Below are positions 44,159 through 53,168 of a DNA stretch of 64,000 bases, one piece after another. The stretch comes from Methanoculleus sp. UBA430 (GTDB taxonomy: Archaea; Halobacteriota; Methanomicrobia; Methanomicrobiales; Methanoculleaceae), in the NCBI RefSeq assembly GCF_002506585.1, contig NZ_DAXW01000016.1, forward strand, positions 62,001 to 126,000, written 5' to 3'. The translations under genes and the position numbers were made by a program. Numbering within the stretch: the first letter of the stretch is position 1; every line of letters starts with the position of its first letter. The notes under the pieces are model-generated. The model was given only the letters and a program-made list of their open reading frames with translations, was not told where the DNA came from and did no database searches.

Positions 44159-44383
44159 TCAGCCTTGACAGGACTTAATTTCAACTCTCTGAACCCCCAC
44201 AAACTCTCGCAGTTCATCCGGTTCGGGTGATTCATTGACTTCAAGGAATAACGAAATTGCCTCGTCAAGTCGTCTTATTAATTCTTCATAAGTCCTTGCC
44301 TGTGTAAAACACCCCGGAAGCGAGGGAATCGAGGCATAGTAGTAACCATCCTCGTCTTTCTCTATGAGGCAATTGACTTTCAT
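44159..44383 (-). CDS. Orphan HicB-like antitoxin
   Basis: This 74-residue HicB-fold protein contains KVNCLIEKDEDGYYYASIPS, LPGCFTQARTYEELIRRLDE and a closing helix region. HicB normally neutralises the mRNA-cleaving toxin HicA encoded next to it. No HicA-like gene (a small dsRNA-binding-fold protein with a G-x-x-x-x-H motif) lies within 200 bases on either side. The DNA-binding C-terminal extension of long HicB proteins is also absent. AT content is higher than in the flanking genes. It may be a remnant of a transferred module or act on a distant toxin. Confidence 0.75.
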   Translation of the reverse strand: MKVNCLIEKDEDGYYYASIPSLPGCFTQARTYEELIRRLDEAISLFLEVNESPEPDELREFVGVQRVEIKSCQG

Positions 44384-44466
44384 ACCAATTTTATCATATT
44401 GTTTTGTGGAATAATATATCTCGTGACGTTCAGTGTTACTGAAAAATTGGTTCTATGATCCCCACC

Positions 44467-45396
44467 TCACCGCAGCTCCTCGATCTTCCACCCCAGGTAA
44501 TCCCGTATCACCGTGAACGCGAGCCCCGGCGGGATCGCCCCCTGCTCGGTGACGATCAGGTCGACATACTCCGCGGGCGTCACGTCGAAGGCCGGGTTCC
44601 TGACCCGGACGAACGGAAGTCTCTCCACTTCTTCACGGGGGAGCACTTCATAGGGGTCCCGCTCCTCGATCTCGATCAGTTCGCCGAGGATCGTCCTTGG
44701 CGCAAACTTGTAGGTCTCCGCCGCCACGATGACGTTCGTCCGCGCCTCGTGTGCTGCGTGCGCAATCTGGGCGGTCCCGATCTTGTTCACCACCGCGCCG
44801 TTCACCGCGATCGCGTCGGCACCGACGACGACCAGGTCGACGTCATTGATGAAGTAGCGGACCGCCGAGTCGACAATATAGTTTGTGCGGATCCCGGCAT
44901 CGTTTAAGGTCCTGATGGTGATGAGACCCTGGCCCCGGGGCCGGACCTCCGTCGCGTAGACCTCGATCTCCTTGCCCTGCCGGTGGGCCTCGAGGATGCA
45001 CGAAAGCGCCGCCTCGGAGTTGCAGTGGGTCATAAGGACGTCGCCGTCGGAGATGTGGCGTGCCCCAATCTCCGCTATCCGCTCGATGGCGTGCTCCGAG
45101 TGGTCGACGAACTCCGCTGCTCGCGCAAGAACCGCGTCCCGTCCGGCCTCCACGGACTCGAACGAATCGAGAGCCCGCATCACGGAGCGCACCGCGTTCG
45201 GGAGCGAGACGGCAGTAGGGCGAGTCGCTGTGAGGATATCGGCCGCTCTCTGCATCTCCTGCTTGAAGGTCTCTGGGTCGGATACGTCAAGATTCCGGGC
45301 ATAATCGGCCAGTGATTCTACCGCCGCCCGGGCGATCCTGCCGGCGCCCCGGATCTCCATATTCTTTATGCTTGCTGCCGTCTTACTCAGTACCAT
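44467..45396 (-). CDS. Ribose-1,5-bisphosphate isomerase (eIF2B-alpha-like)
   Basis: This 309-residue protein of the eIF2B/MtnA superfamily would convert ribose-1,5-bisphosphate to ribulose-1,5-bisphosphate in the archaeal AMP pathway that feeds RuBisCO. Motifs include DVLMTHCNSEAALSCILEAH (catalytic Cys region), EVYATEVRPRGQGLITIRTL, DLVVVGADAIAVNGAVVNKI (catalytic Asp) and the end GLAFTVIRDYLGWKIEEL. The alternative, a true eIF2B regulatory subunit homologue, is less likely given VRPRGQG. The other pathway enzymes are not in the window. Divergent from the MCR-activation operon. Confidence 0.85.
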   Translation of the reverse strand: MVLSKTAASIKNMEIRGAGRIARAAVESLADYARNLDVSDPETFKQEMQRAADILTATRPTAVSLPNAVRSVMRALDSFESVEAGRDAVLARAAEFVDHSEHAIERIAEIGARHISDGDVLMTHCNSEAALSCILEAHRQGKEIEVYATEVRPRGQGLITIRTLNDAGIRTNYIVDSAVRYFINDVDLVVVGADAIAVNGAVVNKIGTAQIAHAAHEARTNVIVAAETYKFAPRTILGELIEIEERDPYEVLPREEVERLPFVRVRNPAFDVTPAEYVDLIVTEQGAIPPGLAFTVIRDYLGWKIEELR

Positions 45397-45452
45397 AGGT
45401 CTTCATTGAAGAGACGACCAGAGACTACATAGATTTATTGACGTGAGAACAC

Positions 45453-46295
45453 ATGTCGGTTGCCGTTGTTTTCGATAGTGCAGGCACACTTCTCCGGACC
45501 TACCGCGTGGCGCGGGATCTCCTCCACGATGAGATGTTGACTGAGGTCGAGACCACGACCATCACCTTTGGGGTTGAGGCGAGGGTGCTCGTCGTCCTCC
45601 ACCTCCACTCCCGGGATGTCATGGAGGCGCCGGAGGACCGGCTCCTCTCGGAGTTCTTCCTCGAACGGTCGGTCGGGTTCGGGGTGGCCTGCTCGCGGCG
45701 GGTCATCCCCGCCGAGGAGGTTGCAGATATCCTTTATACCGACAGGCGTGCCCGCATCGGCGACCTGCAGGCCTGCATTCGAAAGGTCTGGAGTTGCTGC
45801 AAGAGAGAGTCGATCGTCACCATGAACAGCGGCGTCATCCTGAACATGGACCTCTCCTGCATCGAGTTCACCGTGACCACCGGCGGGAGACCTTTTAGCG
45901 GTGCGAGAGAGGCCATCAGCGAACTGCACCGTATGGGCGTCCCCGCATACATAGCATCCGGGGACCGCGTGACGAAACTCGAACGGATGGGGGACTACCT
46001 CGGCATCCCCAGAGAACGGGTCTACGGCGTCGCGACCCCCTCGATGAAGGCCCGGATCGTGGAAGACCTCAAAGAGCAGTACAACAAGGTTGTTATGGTT
46101 GGCGATGCCATCAACGATCTCCATGCCTTCCGGAAGGCGGACCTTGCACTGCTGACCGAACAGCAGTCCGATCACAAACCGGATATACTCTATACCACCG
46201 CAGACCGGGTGATCCGCAACGTCAGCGAGGTGCCCGGTATCGTGGCGGAACTTCTCGTGGAAACCACGGAGAGCGGGAAAAGTGCAACAATATAA
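45453..46295 (+). CDS. HAD-superfamily protein, soluble P-type-ATPase-like, linked to the MCR-activation genes
   Basis: This 280-residue HAD-fold protein has motif I VFDSAGTLLRT, with the usual second Asp replaced by Ala; motif II PAYIASGDRVTKLERM; and motif III/IV VVMVGDAINDLHAFRKADLA. The DSxGTL form resembles P-type ATPases (DKTGT) more than phosphatases (DxDxT). A long insert at about 30-120 holds HLHSRDVMEAPEDRLLSEFF and a Cys pair in WSCCKRES. A TATA-like GATTTATTG lies about 20 bases upstream, so the mRNA may be leaderless. It precedes atwA by 47 bases, suggesting a role with MCR maturation; the reaction is unknown. Confidence 0.8.
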   Translation: MSVAVVFDSAGTLLRTYRVARDLLHDEMLTEVETTTITFGVEARVLVVLHLHSRDVMEAPEDRLLSEFFLERSVGFGVACSRRVIPAEEVADILYTDRRARIGDLQACIRKVWSCCKRESIVTMNSGVILNMDLSCIEFTVTTGGRPFSGAREAISELHRMGVPAYIASGDRVTKLERMGDYLGIPRERVYGVATPSMKARIVEDLKEQYNKVVMVGDAINDLHAFRKADLALLTEQQSDHKPDILYTTADRVIRNVSEVPGIVAELLVETTESGKSATI

Positions 46296-46342
46296 ACCCT
46301 AATATGATACCACGAGAAGATTAGATTAACGAGGAACTCGAG

Positions 46343-47953
46343 ATGACCCCACTCATTACGGTAAAGAACCTCTGCATGGAGTTCAACGGGACTGTTGTAC
46401 TCAAAGATATACATTTTGAGGTAGCGGAGGGAGAGACAGTCGGCATAATCGGGAGAAGCGGGGCCGGCAAGACCGTTCTTATGCACCTTATGCGGGGCGT
46501 GGACCAGCCCCCGACACAGGGATCGATCATCTATCATATCGTCGCCTGTGGTGCGTGCGATTATGTCGGCGTCCCGAGCGAGGGAGGGAAGCCGTGCCCC
46601 GTCTGTGGCGGCGAACTCAAAGCCATGGACGTCGATTTCTGGGCGGATGAGAGCGCGGCGATAAAACGACGGATCATGCGAAGGACCGCTATCATGTTCC
46701 AGCGGACGTTCGCCCTCTACGGCGACGACCGGGTGATCGAGAACATCCTGCGGGCGCTCGACGACATCGGCTATCCGGCGGAGAAGGCGGTCAGCAGGGC
46801 CGCCGACCTCATCGACCAGGTCAGGCTCTCCCACCGGATGATGCACATCGCCCGCGACCTCTCCGGCGGCGAGAAGCAGCGGGTGGTGCTCGCCCGGCAG
46901 CTCGCCAAGAACCCGTTCATGCTCTTTGCGGACGAACCGACCGGGACGCTCGATCCGGAGACCGCCACGCTCGTTCACCGGATGCTCATCGAGAGTGCTG
47001 AGAAAAACGACATGGCAATGGTAATCACGTCGCATTTCTCAAACGTCATCAAGGACGTCGTGGACCGGGCAATCCTCCTTGAGGACGGGGAGATCAAGGA
47101 GATCGGGGCCCCGGAGGAGGTCATTCACCGGTTCATGGAGGACTACAGCGACACCGAGCAGCACGAGACTGCGGAGGTCGGCGAGAAGATCCTGGTCGCC
47201 CGGGACGTGATCAAGCGTTACCTCTCGGTTGACCGGGGCATGGTCCGGGCGGTCAACGGCGTCTCCTTCGAAGTCGCCGAACAGGAGATATTTGGGATCA
47301 TCGGCAAGAGCGGTGCGGGTAAGACGACCCTTTCAAGGATTATATCCGGGATCCTCGAGCCCACCAGCGGCGAGATGAACATCCGGATCGGGGACGACTG
47401 GATCGATATGACGAAACCCGGCATTGAGCACCGCGGACGGGCGAAAGGCTACATCGGCCTTCTCCACCAGGAGTACGACCTCTACCCGCACAGGACGGTG
47501 CTCGACAACCTCACCGACGCCATCGGCCTCGAGTTCCCCAAAGAACTTGCGATGAGGAAGGCGATCATCACCCTCGGGATGGCCGGGTTTACCCCCGAGA
47601 AGAGCCGGGAGATCCTGGACCGCTACCCAAGTCAGCTCTCCGAGGGCGAGAAGCATCGGGTGGCGCTTGCCCAGGTTCTCATCCGCGAGCCCCTTATTGT
47701 CGTCCTCGACGAGCCGACCGGCACGATGGATCCCATCACGAAGATCGATGTGAAGCACTCGATCCTCCACTCGCGTGAGGAGATGGACGAAACGTTCATC
47801 GTGGTCTCACACGACATGGAGTTCGTGCGCGATGTCTGCGACCGGGTCGCCCTCATGCGGGGTGGCAAGATCATCAAGATGGGTCCGACGGAGGAGGTGC
47901 TTGCTCACCTCACCGAGGACGAACGACGCGTGATGGGGGCAGGCGCCCCCTGA
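46343..47953 (+). CDS. atwA: Methyl-coenzyme M reductase activation component A2
   Basis: This 536-residue protein has two ABC ATPase domains in one chain and no membrane part. A2 drives the ATP-dependent reduction of the nickel cofactor F430 of methyl-coenzyme M reductase to the active Ni(I) state. Both halves are intact: Walker A GRSGAGKT and GKSGAGKT, signatures LSGGEKQRVVLARQ and LSEGEKHRVALAQ, Walker B FADEPTGTLD and VLDEPTGTMD. The first half carries an inserted zinc-ribbon-like Cys set (CGACDYV and CPVCGGE, about residues 67-92). A TATA box AATATAAAC near 46288 and GAGGAACTCGAG before the ATG support the start. First of six linked marker genes. Confidence 0.95.
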   Translation: MTPLITVKNLCMEFNGTVVLKDIHFEVAEGETVGIIGRSGAGKTVLMHLMRGVDQPPTQGSIIYHIVACGACDYVGVPSEGGKPCPVCGGELKAMDVDFWADESAAIKRRIMRRTAIMFQRTFALYGDDRVIENILRALDDIGYPAEKAVSRAADLIDQVRLSHRMMHIARDLSGGEKQRVVLARQLAKNPFMLFADEPTGTLDPETATLVHRMLIESAEKNDMAMVITSHFSNVIKDVVDRAILLEDGEIKEIGAPEEVIHRFMEDYSDTEQHETAEVGEKILVARDVIKRYLSVDRGMVRAVNGVSFEVAEQEIFGIIGKSGAGKTTLSRIISGILEPTSGEMNIRIGDDWIDMTKPGIEHRGRAKGYIGLLHQEYDLYPHRTVLDNLTDAIGLEFPKELAMRKAIITLGMAGFTPEKSREILDRYPSQLSEGEKHRVALAQVLIREPLIVVLDEPTGTMDPITKIDVKHSILHSREEMDETFIVVSHDMEFVRDVCDRVALMRGGKIIKMGPTEEVLAHLTEDERRVMGAGAP

Positions 47954-47963
47954 GGTGTGAAGG

Positions 47964-49490
47964 ATGGAGATCCACCTGGACGGAGAACGTGTAGAAGTCC
48001 CGGCAGGCGCCCGACTCGGGGATCTCCTCCCCGGGCGGGCCGGGCGGTGCAGCGTCGCCGTCATCCGCCCGGCAATCGAAGAGGACGCGGCGGAGTCGCA
48101 GGAGGTCAGGTTCGTCACCTCGGCCGGTGATTCGGTCGCCGAGATAGCGGAGCCGGCGATGGTCTCCCGGCTCTTCCGGCCGGGCCTCTCCGAGCACCTC
48201 CGCCTGCACTGGCAGGACCGCCACGCCGCTGCCTTCGGGCCGTTTAAATCCGATATCAGGCCGGCACGGGAGCCAGGCCGGTACGAGCGAGGCGACGTCA
48301 TCCTCGGGTGCGGCGGCTACGAACCGTCCCGGTCCTACCTGATCTTCGCGCGTATGCGGCATACCGCCGACTACGGAGCTCCGGCGGGAGGCGGCGTCAT
48401 CGGCAGGGTCGTCACCGGCCGGGGACTGCTTGACCGGATCGTCGAGGGCGACCGGATCGTCGAAGTCGAGCGGATATTCAGGCGTGCCGACCGGTCGCAT
48501 GCCGTTATCACCCGCGATGCGGGGTTCCCGCTCGAAGACGGGATGCAGGTCATCTCCTACGTGGAGGCGGATGTGGAGGGTTTCAGAGGAGAAGGGATTG
48601 ATATCCGGACCGCCCGCAGCGTCGAGCATTTTCTCCTCGCCGTGCAGAACGGCAGATTCCCGGTGGACCGTTCGAGCAGCACCTACATCGCCGATACGCA
48701 CCTGGTCCCGACGAAGGTTCCGGCAGACCTTCCCGGCCCGCGGCTCGAGGGGACCATCACGGTCCGGACCGCCGGGAAATCATCGGGCGCCGTCTACATC
48801 TACACGCAGGGCGTATCGGCAAGCCCGGTGCATACCGTCGTCGGCCGGGTCCGCCACGGGCTTGAACTCGTCCGGTTTGCCGGCGAGGGCGACCTCCTCG
48901 CCATCCGGGCCGAACCGGAACGGTTTGATCTGGTCGGTCTCGACCTTGGAGAGGCCGAAGCGGTCGCTGCCCGGCGCGGTATCACGCTCACCGCCGATGC
49001 GGCTGAAGGTGACCGCGTCGTGGTCGGCCAGACCCCGGCAACGACGCTCGAGGTCCTGGCCGCCGGAGCGGTCAAGGTCACGACGGAACCCTCCGCTCAC
49101 GTCATCAGCATCACGCTCGACGAAGCGGCTGCTCCCCGGTCGGTCACGATCTTCCGTGAGGTGACCGGGCTTAAACATCATGCCGTCGGGAAGATGCCGC
49201 TCGTATTCACGTTCGAGGACGTCTTCCTCTTCAAGCCCAAGATCGGGAAGGGTGTCGGGATCATCCCGGAGAACACCCCGACAGGCGAGGTACCGGCGTT
49301 CACCCTTGCGATGACGAACGATTCCCGGCGGGGTGCCGGCATGGTCGGCGTTCGCACGACACCGAACGCCGAGTTCGGGCCGACATCTGAACCGCTCACG
49401 GGCACGAACGTCATCGGGAACGTGCTTGATGCGGGGAACCTCGCCGGGATGCGCGAAGGGGCGACGGTATACGTGAGAGAGGTGAAGTGA
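47964..49490 (+). CDS. mmp3: Methanogenesis marker protein 3 (MCR activation complex)
   Basis: This 508-residue protein is found in methanogens and related archaea and co-purifies with the MCR activation machinery in family studies. The N-terminal ~60 residues look like a small ubiquitin-like beta-grasp (MEIHLDGERVEVPAGARLGD). The middle contains two cyclophilin-like beta-barrel repeats, and the last part reads VFLFKPKIGKGVGIIPENTP and GAGMVGVRTTPNAEFGPTSE. It starts 10 bases after atwA and overlaps mmp6 by one base in TGATG, so translation is coupled. Confidence 0.9.
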   Translation: MEIHLDGERVEVPAGARLGDLLPGRAGRCSVAVIRPAIEEDAAESQEVRFVTSAGDSVAEIAEPAMVSRLFRPGLSEHLRLHWQDRHAAAFGPFKSDIRPAREPGRYERGDVILGCGGYEPSRSYLIFARMRHTADYGAPAGGGVIGRVVTGRGLLDRIVEGDRIVEVERIFRRADRSHAVITRDAGFPLEDGMQVISYVEADVEGFRGEGIDIRTARSVEHFLLAVQNGRFPVDRSSSTYIADTHLVPTKVPADLPGPRLEGTITVRTAGKSSGAVYIYTQGVSASPVHTVVGRVRHGLELVRFAGEGDLLAIRAEPERFDLVGLDLGEAEAVAARRGITLTADAAEGDRVVVGQTPATTLEVLAAGAVKVTTEPSAHVISITLDEAAAPRSVTIFREVTGLKHHAVGKMPLVFTFEDVFLFKPKIGKGVGIIPENTPTGEVPAFTLAMTNDSRRGAGMVGVRTTPNAEFGPTSEPLTGTNVIGNVLDAGNLAGMREGATVYVREVK

Positions 49491-49954
49491 TGGCCGAGTA
49501 CATCCCGAAATACGTGGGCACGATAACGAAATACGTCTTCATCGAGTCCCCGTCCATGACCCCCGGCGAGCTCGCGCTCAGGGCATACGAGGCGTCCGAG
49601 GGCGTCCTGATCAAGGAGACATGCTTCGGGCTGCAGCTGACCGGCGTTCCTGAGGCGGTCGACCGCCTCATCGACGAGATTCGTTCCTTCGACCCCACCC
49701 ACATCTTCGTCAAGGACCGCGGGTTCCCGCCCGGTGACCCGCGGCGGTGTCGGGCGAACCTCGGCGGGGCACGGCCGGGCTACCTCGGCCACGAGCGTGA
49801 GTTCCGCATCCTCCGCTACATCACCCGCGGCCTCGAAGAACTCGATCGCCGGGGAGAGGATGCGGAAGTGCCGGAAGCGGAAGTGCTGCGCGAGAAGAGA
49901 CCCCTGCTGGATATCAAGCGATTACAAGAACTGATAGAGACAGAGGAGCAATAA
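49490..49954 (+). CDS. mmp6: Methanogenesis marker protein 6
   Basis: This 154-residue marker protein contains YVGTITKYVFIESPSMTPGE, LIKETCFGLQLTGVPEAVDR and FVKDRGFPPGDPRRCRANLG with a single conserved-looking Cys in each of the first two parts. GGTGA 5-9 bases upstream and the overlap with the mmp3 stop (TGATG) fix the start at 49490. Biochemical function is not established; position in the operon ties it to MCR activation or modification. Confidence 0.88.
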   Translation: MAEYIPKYVGTITKYVFIESPSMTPGELALRAYEASEGVLIKETCFGLQLTGVPEAVDRLIDEIRSFDPTHIFVKDRGFPPGDPRRCRANLGGARPGYLGHEREFRILRYITRGLEELDRRGEDAEVPEAEVLREKRPLLDIKRLQELIETEEQ

Positions 49955-49955
49955 C

Positions 49956-50408
49956 ATGGCAAAGGTGTTTATCTACCCTGCAACGAGCCTCATCCTCTCC
50001 GACCTGGTGGCTCGGTTCGGCCATAAACCGCTCGGTGCAGCCCTTGGTATCCGGGAGCGGATACAGACCGCCGGGGTCGACTCCCCGCCCCTGCAGATCA
50101 CGCCCGAAGAGCCCAAGCGCGGCCTGAAGTATGCGGCCGTCGAAGTGCCGTCCGGCGTCCGGGGCAGGATGGCGATTTACGGCCCTCTCATCGAGGAGGC
50201 CGAGGCCGCGATCATCGTCACCGACGCCGACCTTGCGTTCGGGTGCATGGGATGCGCCCGCACCGACGAGTTGATCCTCTTCTCCCTGCGCCAGAAGGGC
50301 ATGCCGATCCTGGAACTGAAGTACCCCACGAACGAGGAGGAGGGCATACTGTTCGTCGCCGCCGTCAGGAAGTTCCTCACAAGTCTCCCGGAGGAGGGTG
50401 AAGCGTGA
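49956..50408 (+). CDS. mmp5: Methanogenesis marker protein 5
   Basis: This 150-residue marker protein contains KVFIYPATSLILSDLVARFG, YAAVEVPSGVRGRMAIYGPL and ADLAFGCMGCARTDELILFS. The CMGC pair could hold a metal or disulfide. It starts one base after the mmp6 stop and overlaps mmp15 by 4 bases (GTGA). Exact role unknown; it is inherited with the other MCR-activation genes. Confidence 0.88.
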   Translation: MAKVFIYPATSLILSDLVARFGHKPLGAALGIRERIQTAGVDSPPLQITPEEPKRGLKYAAVEVPSGVRGRMAIYGPLIEEAEAAIIVTDADLAFGCMGCARTDELILFSLRQKGMPILELKYPTNEEEGILFVAAVRKFLTSLPEEGEA

Positions 50409-51643
50409 ACCGGAAAGTACGGATCGCCCAGCTCACCTGCGGCGCCGAATACAGCGGCGTCCAGAAAGAGATCTATGACGCCGCCGAGTCGGTGGGCGCG
50501 GAGATGTTCTTCCCCGATATCGCGCTCGCCGACGTCGAGCGAGCGGTCAAGGCGTTCGGGCTGGATGTCAGAAGCGCCGACTTAAAACTGATGATCGCCC
50601 GGGGCATGGCCCTGGTGGAAGGGAAGGTGGAGGCGGACGGGGTCTTCATCGGCACCTGCTTCCGGTGCGCCGAGGCGGCGATTGTCAGGAACGAACTCAG
50701 GCGATATATCCCCGAAAACTCGAAGCTGCCGGTGGTAAGTTACTCCTTCACCGAGCGGACGACCTCCGGAACTCTTCTCACGAGGATGGAGGCCCTGACC
50801 ACTATCGCCCGGCGGAGAGCGCTCCTTGCCCGCGAGGAGCAGACCGGGATCACGATGGGCGTCGACTCGGGGTCGAGCACCACGAAGGCGGTCGTGATGA
50901 AGGAGAACAAGATCGTCGGAACCGGCTGGCTCCCGACGACCGAGGTGATCAAGAGCGCGGAGGGTGCCGTTGCCCAGGCCCTGGAGATGGCGGGCCTTGC
51001 CCGTGAGAATATCCAGGCAATTGGGACCACTGGCTACGGGCGGTTCCTGATCGGGAAACACTTCGGAGCAGACCTGATCCAGGAGGAGTTGACGGTGAAC
51101 TCGAAGGGCGCCGTCTACCTTGCCGGCCACCAGCGGGGAGCCTCGACCGTCATCGATATCGGCGGTATGGACAACAAGGCGATCAGCGTGATCGACGGTA
51201 TCCCGGGAACATTCACGATGGGCGGGATCTGCGCCGGTGCGAGCGGCCGGTTCCTGGAGATGACCGCGAAGCGTCTCGGGATCGATATCACCGAGCTCGG
51301 GCCCCTCGCCATGAAGGGCATGGGCAAAAACGTCCCGATGAACAGTTACTGTATTGTCTTCGGGACGCAGAGCCTGGTGAACGCGCTCGCGGCCGGGTCC
51401 TCGCCTGAGGATGTGGCGGCCGCGGCCTGTCACAGCGTCGCCGAACAGGTCTTTGAACAGCAGTTGCAGGAGGTTGACATCAAGGAGCCGGTGATCATGG
51501 TCGGCGGCACCTCGCTGATCGAGGGGCTGGTCTACGCGATGGGCCAGCTCCTGCAGACCGAGATCGTCGTCCCGCCCTACTCGCAGTACATCGGCGCGGT
51601 CGGGTCTGCCCTGCTCGCGTCCGGGTTCGTCCAGGAGAAGTAG
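50405..51643 (+). CDS. mmp15: Methanogenesis marker protein 15, BadF/HgdC-type ATPase
   Basis: This 412-residue protein has a marker-specific N-terminal domain (about 1-140, with FIGTCFRCAEAAIVRNELRR) joined to an ASKHA ATPase of the BadF/BadG/HgdC activator class: phosphate loop GVDSGSSTTKAVV, STVIDIGGMDNKAISV, and the cluster-type segment MGGICAGASGRFLEMTAKRL. Such activators are iron-sulfur ATPases that push electrons to low potential, which suits reduction of F430. Start is GTG overlapping the mmp5 stop (GTGA). Confidence 0.9.
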   Translation: MNRKVRIAQLTCGAEYSGVQKEIYDAAESVGAEMFFPDIALADVERAVKAFGLDVRSADLKLMIARGMALVEGKVEADGVFIGTCFRCAEAAIVRNELRRYIPENSKLPVVSYSFTERTTSGTLLTRMEALTTIARRRALLAREEQTGITMGVDSGSSTTKAVVMKENKIVGTGWLPTTEVIKSAEGAVAQALEMAGLARENIQAIGTTGYGRFLIGKHFGADLIQEELTVNSKGAVYLAGHQRGASTVIDIGGMDNKAISVIDGIPGTFTMGGICAGASGRFLEMTAKRLGIDITELGPLAMKGMGKNVPMNSYCIVFGTQSLVNALAAGSSPEDVAAAACHSVAEQVFEQQLQEVDIKEPVIMVGGTSLIEGLVYAMGQLLQTEIVVPPYSQYIGAVGSALLASGFVQEK

Positions 51644-52228
51644 ATGCCGCCGCTGAACTACTTCGTCGTCGAGTCTCCCGATGCAACCGGGAGAGAGGCC
51701 TACGAACGGATAGCGGGCGACGTCCTCCAGGATCTCGACCTGATCAAGGTGGTCGACCGGCTGCACATCTACGTCGACCCGAAGGCGCCGATCTTCATCG
51801 CCGCTGGAATGCTCCGGCATATGCCCCGGGCCATCCGGGTTACCGACTTCGCGAACATCAACCCCGGTGAGAAGGAGATTGTCCTCGATATCGGCGACGA
51901 GGCCTACCTTGCGCCGCTGCTCCAGAAACTCTGGGCCCGATACGGCAAGGAGAACGTCGACCAGCCCGACCGGTTCACCGTCGTCCTCCCGGCGGGGTTG
52001 GCCGGGGAAGAGGACCTTGAGCAGATGGTGGTGGCAGACCCAAGCGAGACGCTCCATAAGGACATCATCTACGCCCTGCAGTACATCGCTCCCGAGGGGT
52101 TCAAGGTCCGCCGCCAGTACATCAAGGACGAGAAGTTTTACTATGTGGCGAGTGAGGATACCCTGGAAGGCGACATCGTGGAGACGATGGTCGCACCGAT
52201 CTTTGCAAAGATGGGGGTGACGCTGTGA
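51644..52228 (+). CDS. mmp17: Methanogenesis marker protein 17 (MCR activation complex)
   Basis: This 194-residue protein contains YFVVESPDATGREAYERIAG, VTDFANINPGEKEIVLDIGD and FKVRRQYIKDEKFYYVASED. The ATG follows the mmp15 stop directly. Family studies place it in the MCR activation complex with Mmp3, Mmp7 and A2; no catalytic motif is recognisable. It overlaps mmp7 by 4 bases. Confidence 0.88.
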   Translation: MPPLNYFVVESPDATGREAYERIAGDVLQDLDLIKVVDRLHIYVDPKAPIFIAAGMLRHMPRAIRVTDFANINPGEKEIVLDIGDEAYLAPLLQKLWARYGKENVDQPDRFTVVLPAGLAGEEDLEQMVVADPSETLHKDIIYALQYIAPEGFKVRRQYIKDEKFYYVASEDTLEGDIVETMVAPIFAKMGVTL

Positions 52229-53166
52229 CGACGCTGGTGCCGGTGACCTATAAGGGAGGCGTCTACCGGCACGACGAGATCGTGGACCTGATCGACGACC
52301 TCGGGGGCTACATCGTGCAGAAACACATCATGGCCCAGGACGTCGTGCTCCAGTCGTTCGTGCCGAGAGACGATATCGACCTGATTCGAGAGATTGCAAA
52401 ACCGCTCGCCGGCGAAGTGACCGAAGCACCCCTCGTCGGGACCGAGATCGCCGTGGTCAGCCCGAGTCTGGAGATCCATCACCTCCCGCATACCGCCTGC
52501 GACATCGCCGAGTACCTCCGGCGGGCCGGCGCGAAGACAAACATGGTCGGGCTTGCGCGGGGATTTGGGAAGCGGATAGCAAATCTCAACGACGAGGAAC
52601 GGGATGTCATTAACGAGCATGATCTCGCCGTCTATGCGCTCGGCAACTTCGAGGAGTGTATCCGGCAGAAGTTCCCGGTGCTCAGGCGGGGGATCCACGT
52701 CCCGATCGTGGTGACCGGGGCCCCGGACCGCGAGACGCTTGTCGCGATCGTCGACCCGCCCGTCGAGGGCTACGTCGGGGGGATCGGCAGGATCATGCAC
52801 CGGTTCAAGCGTCCCGAAGAGCTCGCGAAACTCGATGAATTGGTGGACGAGGTCTCCCGCACCCTGGATGCCCGGCGGGACGTCCTCGCAAAGGATCCCC
52901 TCTCCGTCTTCCCGCCCCGCCTGATGGCGATCCTCGAGGAGCGGATCCATGAGATCAGCATGTTGACGCACCCGACGCCGGTGACCGCCCAGATGGAGGG
53001 CCTGCGGCTGAAACTTCCGTATGATTCATACGCCCCGGCGGTCCGGTCGCTTGAGATTGCCGATGGGGTCACCATCGGCGATATTGCCGATGTTACGCCG
53101 TCACGGATGCGCAATTACATATTGATCCGGATTAAACCTTTCTCGGAAACCAGGATATTGGTGTAG
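52225..53166 (+). CDS. mmp7: Methanogenesis marker protein 7 (MCR activation complex)
   Basis: This 313-residue protein is the last marker gene of the run. It contains YRHDEIVDLIDDLGGYIVQK, LEIHHLPHTACDIAEYLRRA, LPVAV-like strands near PIVVTGAPDRETLVAIVDPP and a C-terminal VTIGDIADVTPSRMRNYILI. Family studies put it in the MCR activation complex, associated with iron-sulfur clusters. The start is GTG in GTGA shared with the mmp17 stop. The AhpD-like gene begins 2 bases after its stop and may belong to the operon. Confidence 0.88.
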   Translation: MTTLVPVTYKGGVYRHDEIVDLIDDLGGYIVQKHIMAQDVVLQSFVPRDDIDLIREIAKPLAGEVTEAPLVGTEIAVVSPSLEIHHLPHTACDIAEYLRRAGAKTNMVGLARGFGKRIANLNDEERDVINEHDLAVYALGNFEECIRQKFPVLRRGIHVPIVVTGAPDRETLVAIVDPPVEGYVGGIGRIMHRFKRPEELAKLDELVDEVSRTLDARRDVLAKDPLSVFPPRLMAILEERIHEISMLTHPTPVTAQMEGLRLKLPYDSYAPAVRSLEIADGVTIGDIADVTPSRMRNYILIRIKPFSETRILV

Positions 53167-53168
53167 CG

